Shown here: positions 9,601 through 12,109 of the stretch, one piece after another
Numbering within the stretch: position 1 is the first letter of the stretch
Layout: every line of letters starts with the position of its first letter
Assembly (NCBI GenBank): GCA_029560455.1
Contig: JAKQKW010000084.1
Span: 1 to 12,109 of the forward strand
Source of the DNA: Candidatus Rifleibacteriota bacterium
Lineage (GTDB): Bacteria > Riflebacteria > Ozemobacteria > Ozemobacterales > Ozemobacteraceae
Length of the DNA: 12,109 nucleotides
Direction: 5' to 3'
Program-made: the position numbers and the translations under genes
Notes under the pieces: model-generated
What the model saw: the letters and a program-made list of their open reading frames with translations, nothing else
Told to the model about the DNA's origin: nothing
Databases searched by the model: none

Positions 9601-9903
9601 CGACTGATCACGATGGCTCATCGAGTAGACATGCTCAACGCCATCGATCTGCCACATCAGTTTTTCGAGCGGCCGGGTGACAAGTTCTTCGACTTCACGG
9701 GGTGAGTGGCCGGGGAAGCCGACATAGATGTCGACCATCGGTACCACGATCTGTGGCTCTTCTTCTCGCGGTGTCAACTGAATTGCCATCAGACCGGCAA
9801 TCGCTGCAAACACGATCAGAAGAATCGACAGCGGCCCGGTCAGAAAGCTTCTGACGATAGATACAATCAAACCTTGCGGTTCTCGATTATCCGGGTTTTC
9901 CAT
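6664..9903 (-). CDS. RND-family efflux transporter permease (AcrB/AcrD/AcrF superfamily)
   Basis: Inner-membrane proton-driven exporter that takes substrates from the periplasm or membrane and works as a trimer with the downstream adaptor. The 1079-aa length fits the family. TM1 is about residues 24-42. The first periplasmic region (about 43-355) contains the typical PGxSPxEVExxVTxPLE and GV segments. TM2-TM6 (about 358-510) include TM4 with GLVVDD (D423 and D424, the proton-relay aspartates). A second half begins with TM7 at about 548-567, followed by a large periplasmic loop and TM8-TM12 at about 898-1062. The TM10 motif reads GGIVIRNSVVLIEF, with arginine where AcrB has lysine 940. A proline follows the Asp pair, which I recall from a non-AcrB subgroup of the superfamily, so drug versus metal specificity is open. 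The start ATG at 9903 has GAGG at 9911-9914. No TolC-like gene or local regulator is nearby. Confidence 0.96.
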   Translation of the reverse strand: MENPDNREPQGLIVSIVRSFLTGPLSILLIVFAAIAGLMAIQLTPREEEPQIVVPMVDIYVGFPGHSPREVEELVTRPLEKLMWQIDGVEHVYSMSHRDQSMVTVRFYVGQDRERAMVKIRDKIDGNQDLVPPGVSNWMVKPVEIDDVPIVTLTLTSPDASASELRRIAEEAEARLARVRNVFRSEIHGGYRREVRIEADPARMQALGVCFADIQMAVAGNNLLADTGRIVDGDTSMRVLSGKVIRTAAEIARIPIRSIEGRPVYVEDVAAVHDTVEEPERYHHSTWGPASGRSEAGERHPAVTISFSKKKGTNAVDVAREIIAEAEKLKGKVIPPEVDLIVSRDYGSTANEKVNELLSSMVFAILTVVGLMAFTMGWRAAVVVGISVPVSFALALFINLIAGYTINRVTLFALILSLGLVVDDPITNVDNIQRHLQMGKETPEKATVSAVMEVIVPVIMSTLAIIVSFTPMFFITGMMGPYMGPMAINVPLTVTFSTVCALTFVPWVALKLLKGVKSEDNPQDDGVPPWIRRFYRAIMAPFLKKRNAVILVIGIFVMLAGSVMLMALRKIPLKMLPFDNKDELQLVLDMPEGVSLEQTDRAVREFEKYLARVNEVKSVQSYVGIPAPIDFNGLVRHYNLRRSPNNADIRINLAHKGQRVQQSHAIALRLRQDLTAIADKYGAIVSIVELPPGPPVFSTLTVEVYGDEDRTYEEILKGADFLQQQLKEEDGLHIAQIDNMNQGEHDRIVFVPDVHKAAMHGLSAMSIQQMLMQAIRGNHLGIAHIDNEREAVLIKARLPLADRNNLQRLRELPLRDRTGNLVAVGELGEFKIEREEQVIQHKNMRPVVFVTAECVGRPPAEIILDMWLRLRKLQMPPGITYEWAGEGEWEITVRVFRDLGIAFGIALLGIYLLLAVQMSNFVMPLLVMSAIPLVIIGIAPGFYLLNLVSAGVVGGYPDPIFFTATGMIGMIALGGIVIRNSVVLIEFIQDAVKQGMSLEDAILESGAVRFRPIMLTAATTLLGAWPITLDPIFSGLAWALIFGLLASTVFTMLVVPTIYYFSQKSGNAATEAAVQEVKS

Positions 9904-9913
9904 TCTTCGACCT

Positions 9914-9925
9914 CGATTGAGATTT
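9914..9925 (-). promoter_or_regulatory. 12-base leader element before the RND permease ribosome binding site
   Basis: AAATCTCAATCG on the minus strand, identical to 5459-5470 before rubrerythrin and at nearly the same distance from the start codon (10 versus 11 bases). The rest of the 81-bp gap (9904-9984) is AT-rich and probably holds the promoter. Candidate hexamers such as TTGTAA can be seen, but no pair is convincing. Confidence 0.45.
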
Positions 9926-9984
9926 TAATTTATCATCGGCTAAAATAACACGAAGTATTACAATTTTACAAGATGGCCAGAAAA

Positions 9985-10572
9985 TCAGCCTCTGATGCCG
10001 CCGTCAGAAAAATCAGCGACAATTTTGCCCTTTTCTATTGAGTAGACAAGGGCGCGGCCACCATCCATGATGCCAGGTTCATCGATCCAGAGCAAAATAT
10101 ATCCCTCAGTGATTCTGGCGGCGGTAATTTCAAAAGGCCGACCGGCAGCACCAAGGCTGATTTTGTCGAGCAGCAGATAATAATTTTCGATGGCCAGCGT
10201 AATATTCTGGGCAACTTCGACCGGCAGTGTATTTTTGTTGTTTTTGTCAGCTTCGGTAGCCGGTATGGCAAGCCCCGAAGCAAATTCCGGAATGCACAGA
10301 CCTATTTTTTCGCGCTCTTTCTGCCAGTCTTCGCCATAAACGATGGTTTCCCAGGTTGTTTCAGGCACCGGATCGGAAGCTTCTGTTTTGCCCGCAGATC
10401 CCGTAATGGCCGGCGACTCGACGCGCTCGACGCTCAATTTGTCGACCGGTATCTGGTCAGCATTTTGAACAGCTTCGACCGGTTCTTTGACCGCATTCTG
10501 AGCGCTTGCTATGGCAAAATTGCCAAAAACCGCCAGGCAAAAACAGACACAAAGCAATGTGGCTTTTTTCAT
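9985..10572 (-). CDS. Secreted (periplasmic) hypothetical protein, 195 aa
   Basis: I do not recognise the family. The protein starts with a clear Sec signal peptide: MKK, a hydrophobic core to about residue 20, and a likely cleavage after ASA (residue 24). A low-complexity, acidic, Pro/Val/Ala-rich stretch follows (about 25-75), then a compact domain (about 76-195) with helical segments (VAQNITLAIENYYLLLDKI) and an apparently beta-rich end (ITEGYILLWIDEPG, ALVYSIEKGKIVADFSDGG). It may be a small periplasmic or envelope protein. I chose the ATG at 10572 over an in-frame start at 10692. The shorter start begins the signal peptide, has AAGGGG at 10578-10583 as ribosome binding site, and lies just downstream of a strong promoter that would sit inside the longer reading frame. 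It lies 81 bp upstream of the permease on the same strand, so read-through into the efflux genes is possible. Confidence 0.8.
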   Translation of the reverse strand: MKKATLLCVCFCLAVFGNFAIASAQNAVKEPVEAVQNADQIPVDKLSVERVESPAITGSAGKTEASDPVPETTWETIVYGEDWQKEREKIGLCIPEFASGLAIPATEADKNNKNTLPVEVAQNITLAIENYYLLLDKISLGAAGRPFEITAARITEGYILLWIDEPGIMDGGRALVYSIEKGKIVADFSDGGIRG

Positions 10573-10602
10573 AAAGACCCCTTCGATGATTTTTACGAAT
10601 CG

Positions 10603-10631
10603 ATTATATAGCTTTAATCGAGCGCGGGCAA
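10603..10631 (-). promoter_or_regulatory. Sigma-70 type promoter of the secreted-protein gene
   Basis: On the minus strand TTGCCC (10631-10626) is followed by a 17-base spacer and a perfect TATAAT (10608-10603). Transcription would start near 10596, leaving a leader of about 24 bases before the ATG at 10572. This promoter also settles the choice of start codon. Confidence 0.75.
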
Positions 10632-10788
10632 ATACACCAGAGACAGGCTTCTCCGCATTTACTCCAGACCAATGCCTGCACGGGATTGTCACACAGATAC
10701 GACATCATTGTTAATGCGCAGACAAGGAATCACGCAATTGAATACTCGACCGGAAAACAGCATCAAGGCAATCGCATTTAACTCCTGG

Positions 10789-10834
10789 ATTCCGGGTCTG
10801 CGCCCGGAATGACGAAAATTAATTGCGTCATTCC
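10789..10834. repeat. REP-like paired palindromic repeat
   Basis: Two overlapping inverted repeats. ATTCCGGG (10789-10796) pairs perfectly with CCCGGAAT (10803-10810) around a 6-base loop. GGAATGACG (10806-10814) pairs perfectly with CGTCATTCC (10826-10834) around an AT-rich spacer. The consensus resembles the widespread GGATTCC...GGAATGACG type of interspersed palindromes found between genes in many bacteria. The right-hand copy continues as CCGCGAAGCC but lacks its closing arm, so it looks decayed. Probably a dispersed repeat rather than a gene-specific control site. Confidence 0.65.
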
Positions 10835-11038
10835 CGCGAAGCCTGCACTCGCGCAAACCGGAGACGGAAATCTTGTTCTGATCAGGGACTCGGGCATTTT
10901 AGTGCGATGACTCCGGAAACAGCCTGATGCAGTGGCAAATCCAACTGACTTCGTTTAACATGGATAGCGGCGTCCTTCCCCTGCGTTCTTCCCGCCGGAG
11001 CGATAATCTAAAGCATCAGCCGTCACAAGGAGTTCAAC

Positions 11039-11977
11039 ATGGAATCGGTCAGCACAAACCACAAAGTCGAAGCCAGCGCTGGTTCCTGGCTATGGATAAC
11101 CCTTGGCACGCTTCTTTCGTCGTTTGGTTATGTTCTGTTCATTCTACCGCTGAATCTCTTCGAAGGCGGCGTCACCGGCCTCGGCATCATCGTGGCGAAG
11201 TTTCTCGGCAGTCTTTTTGCCGATGGCCGCATGCTGCCGGTCGTCGGCCTGGTTTCCTGGACACTGACGATAATAATTTTTGCAGCGTCAGTAAGGGTTC
11301 TCGGTAAAGCCTTTGGTGCGAAATCGGTGTATTCGACATCTCTACTGTATTTTTCCATGGATATCTTTCTCTGGTATCTGCAAAGCCGTGGCTATGACGT
11401 GAAGATCAGGCAACTGCTCGACCAGGAACTGCTTGTCGCCTCAATTTATGGCGCCCTGGCAATTGGTACCGGTATGGCAATCGTCTTCAACGAGGGTGCG
11501 GCGACTGGCGGGGCCGACGCACTCGCGCAGGTTGTGCGCAAGCTTCGGCATATTCCCGTCGGCAAGACTTTGCTGGTAACCGACACGATCGTGCTGACAA
11601 TAGGCTTTTTCACGTTCAGCGATGCGATGGTCGGCTTCAGAACGATGATGTATTCGTTCATTTTCATCTTCATTCAAGCGCGCACGCTCGACGCAGTTCT
11701 CAACGGATTTCGCGCCAATCAGCTGGTGATGATAATCACCAGCAAACCAAAAGCCATCAAGGAACTGATTTTTACGGAACTGTCGCGTGGCGTGACCGAA
11801 TACAAGTCTTACGGTGGCTTCAGCGGTGTCGAAAAAACGACGCTTGCCACGGTCATCGGCCGAAATCGCGTGCCAACCCTGCGCCGCCTTATCGCCGACG
11901 CCGACCCCGACTCGTTCGTGGTGATTCAGGACACGGCACAGGTTTACGGCGAAGGCTTCGAAACCCTGCCCCGCTGA
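11039..11977 (+). CDS. YitT family membrane protein (DUF161 plus DUF2179)
   Basis: Multi-pass inner-membrane protein of the YitT family. The biochemical role of the family is not established, so no transport or sensing function is claimed. The 312-aa length is slightly above the usual 280-290, because of an extended N-terminus and loops. Hydrophobic helices are seen at about 17-38, 44-60, 66-84, 97-115, 131-150, 176-192 and 200-216. The two internal motifs of the family are present: FEGGVTGLGII (41-51) and GAATGGADALAQ (153-164). The C-terminal soluble DUF2179 domain (about 225-308) has the expected YGGFSGVEKTTLATVIGR segment, VPTLRRLI, DPDSFVVIQD and the closing VYGEGF. The ATG at 11039 has AAGGAG six bases upstream. 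It is transcribed alone, away from the other genes in the window. Confidence 0.93.
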   Translation: MESVSTNHKVEASAGSWLWITLGTLLSSFGYVLFILPLNLFEGGVTGLGIIVAKFLGSLFADGRMLPVVGLVSWTLTIIIFAASVRVLGKAFGAKSVYSTSLLYFSMDIFLWYLQSRGYDVKIRQLLDQELLVASIYGALAIGTGMAIVFNEGAATGGADALAQVVRKLRHIPVGKTLLVTDTIVLTIGFFTFSDAMVGFRTMMYSFIFIFIQARTLDAVLNGFRANQLVMIITSKPKAIKELIFTELSRGVTEYKSYGGFSGVEKTTLATVIGRNRVPTLRRLIADADPDSFVVIQDTAQVYGEGFETLPR

Positions 11978-12042
11978 TTTGCAATCGCGCATCTTCTGGC
12001 GCAGCTTTCTGACAAAGAGCGGTTTACCTTTTCCAATACAGA

Positions 12043-12078
12043 AATCCCCGTTCGCCCTCAAAAGAGCAAACGGGGATT
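12043..12078. terminator. Strong stem-loop downstream of the YitT-family gene, possible terminator
   Basis: A perfect 10-bp GC-rich stem (12043-12052 with 12069-12078) can extend inward through CTC/GAG to an AAAA loop. It lies about 65 bp after the YitT-family stop codon. There is no U-run directly after the stem on the plus strand (the first T-rich stretch is near 12093), so termination is plausible but not proven. The rest of 11978-12109 shows no gene. Confidence 0.5.
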
Positions 12079-12109
12079 CTGCGGCGGAAAGCCTTTTGTT
12101 TAGCTATTT

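Larger units (their letters stand above)
10573..11038. other. Intergenic region between divergent genes
   Basis: This 466-bp stretch lies between the secreted-protein gene and the YitT-family gene. It holds the secreted-protein promoter (10603-10631), REP-like palindromes (10789-10834) and a good ribosome binding site for the YitT-family gene (AAGGAG at 11027-11032, six bases before ATG). I see no convincing plus-strand promoter hexamers and no credible coding region. Reading frames at 10511-10714 and 10927-11307 look non-coding or overlap known genes out of frame. Confidence 0.6.

Noticed and set aside
9936..9970. AT-rich imperfect inverted repeat upstream of the permease (TAAAAT...ATTTTA), possible operator
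   Set aside because: The inner arms do not pair with the same centre of symmetry, so it is likely chance in AT-rich DNA.
10573..10692. 40-residue N-terminal extension of the secreted protein
   Set aside because: It would place the strong promoter inside the coding region and hide the signal peptide; the ATG at 10572 has its own ribosome binding site.
11441..12061. 206-aa minus-strand open frame
   Set aside because: Mostly antisense to the YitT-family gene, including its conserved DUF2179 domain; composition looks like a shadow frame.

Overview
The window looks like chromosomal DNA of a free-living Gram-negative bacterium. It has a tripartite-type RND efflux pump with a periplasmic adaptor, Sec signal peptides, GGAGG-type ribosome binding sites and medium GC content. 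Rubrerythrin points to an anaerobic or microaerophilic lifestyle. The exact lineage cannot be fixed from the sequence. Large multi-pass SpoIIE/RsbU-type phosphatases with extracellular sensors would fit a deep-branching phylum such as Riflebacteria, but that is a weak guess.

Layout, left to right: (1) Two very large, paralogous minus-strand genes encode membrane-bound PP2C (SpoIIE/RsbU-like) phosphatases. The upstream one (4717 to 1763) is complete. The downstream one starts at 1766 with a 4-base ATGA overlap and runs off the left edge of the window, so its catalytic end is not visible. (2) A rho-independent terminator at about 4804-4837 separates them from a minus-strand cluster: RND permease (9903-6664), membrane fusion protein (6667-5489, ATGA overlap) and rubrerythrin (5447-4854). 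(3) A minus-strand gene for a small secreted protein of unknown function (10572-9985) has a textbook sigma-70 promoter. (4) An intergenic region of about 470 bp (10573-11038) carries REP-like palindromes. (5) A plus-strand YitT-family membrane protein (DUF161 plus DUF2179; 11039-11977) is followed by a strong stem-loop at 12043-12078.

How the genes work together: the permease and adaptor should form two parts of one envelope efflux pump. No outer-membrane channel or regulator is in the window. Rubrerythrin, 41 bp downstream with its own strong ribosome binding site, may be read from the same transcript, which would link efflux to peroxide detoxification. The phosphatase pair probably senses extracellular signals through two separate periplasmic loops each, and feeds a partner-switching pathway whose downstream proteins (anti-sigma antagonist, anti-sigma kinase) are not in the window.

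No tRNA, rRNA, CRISPR array, integrase or transposase was seen. The most noteworthy items are the tandem twin-sensor phosphatases, a 12-base sequence shared by the leaders of the permease and rubrerythrin genes, and the paired palindromes in the intergenic region.
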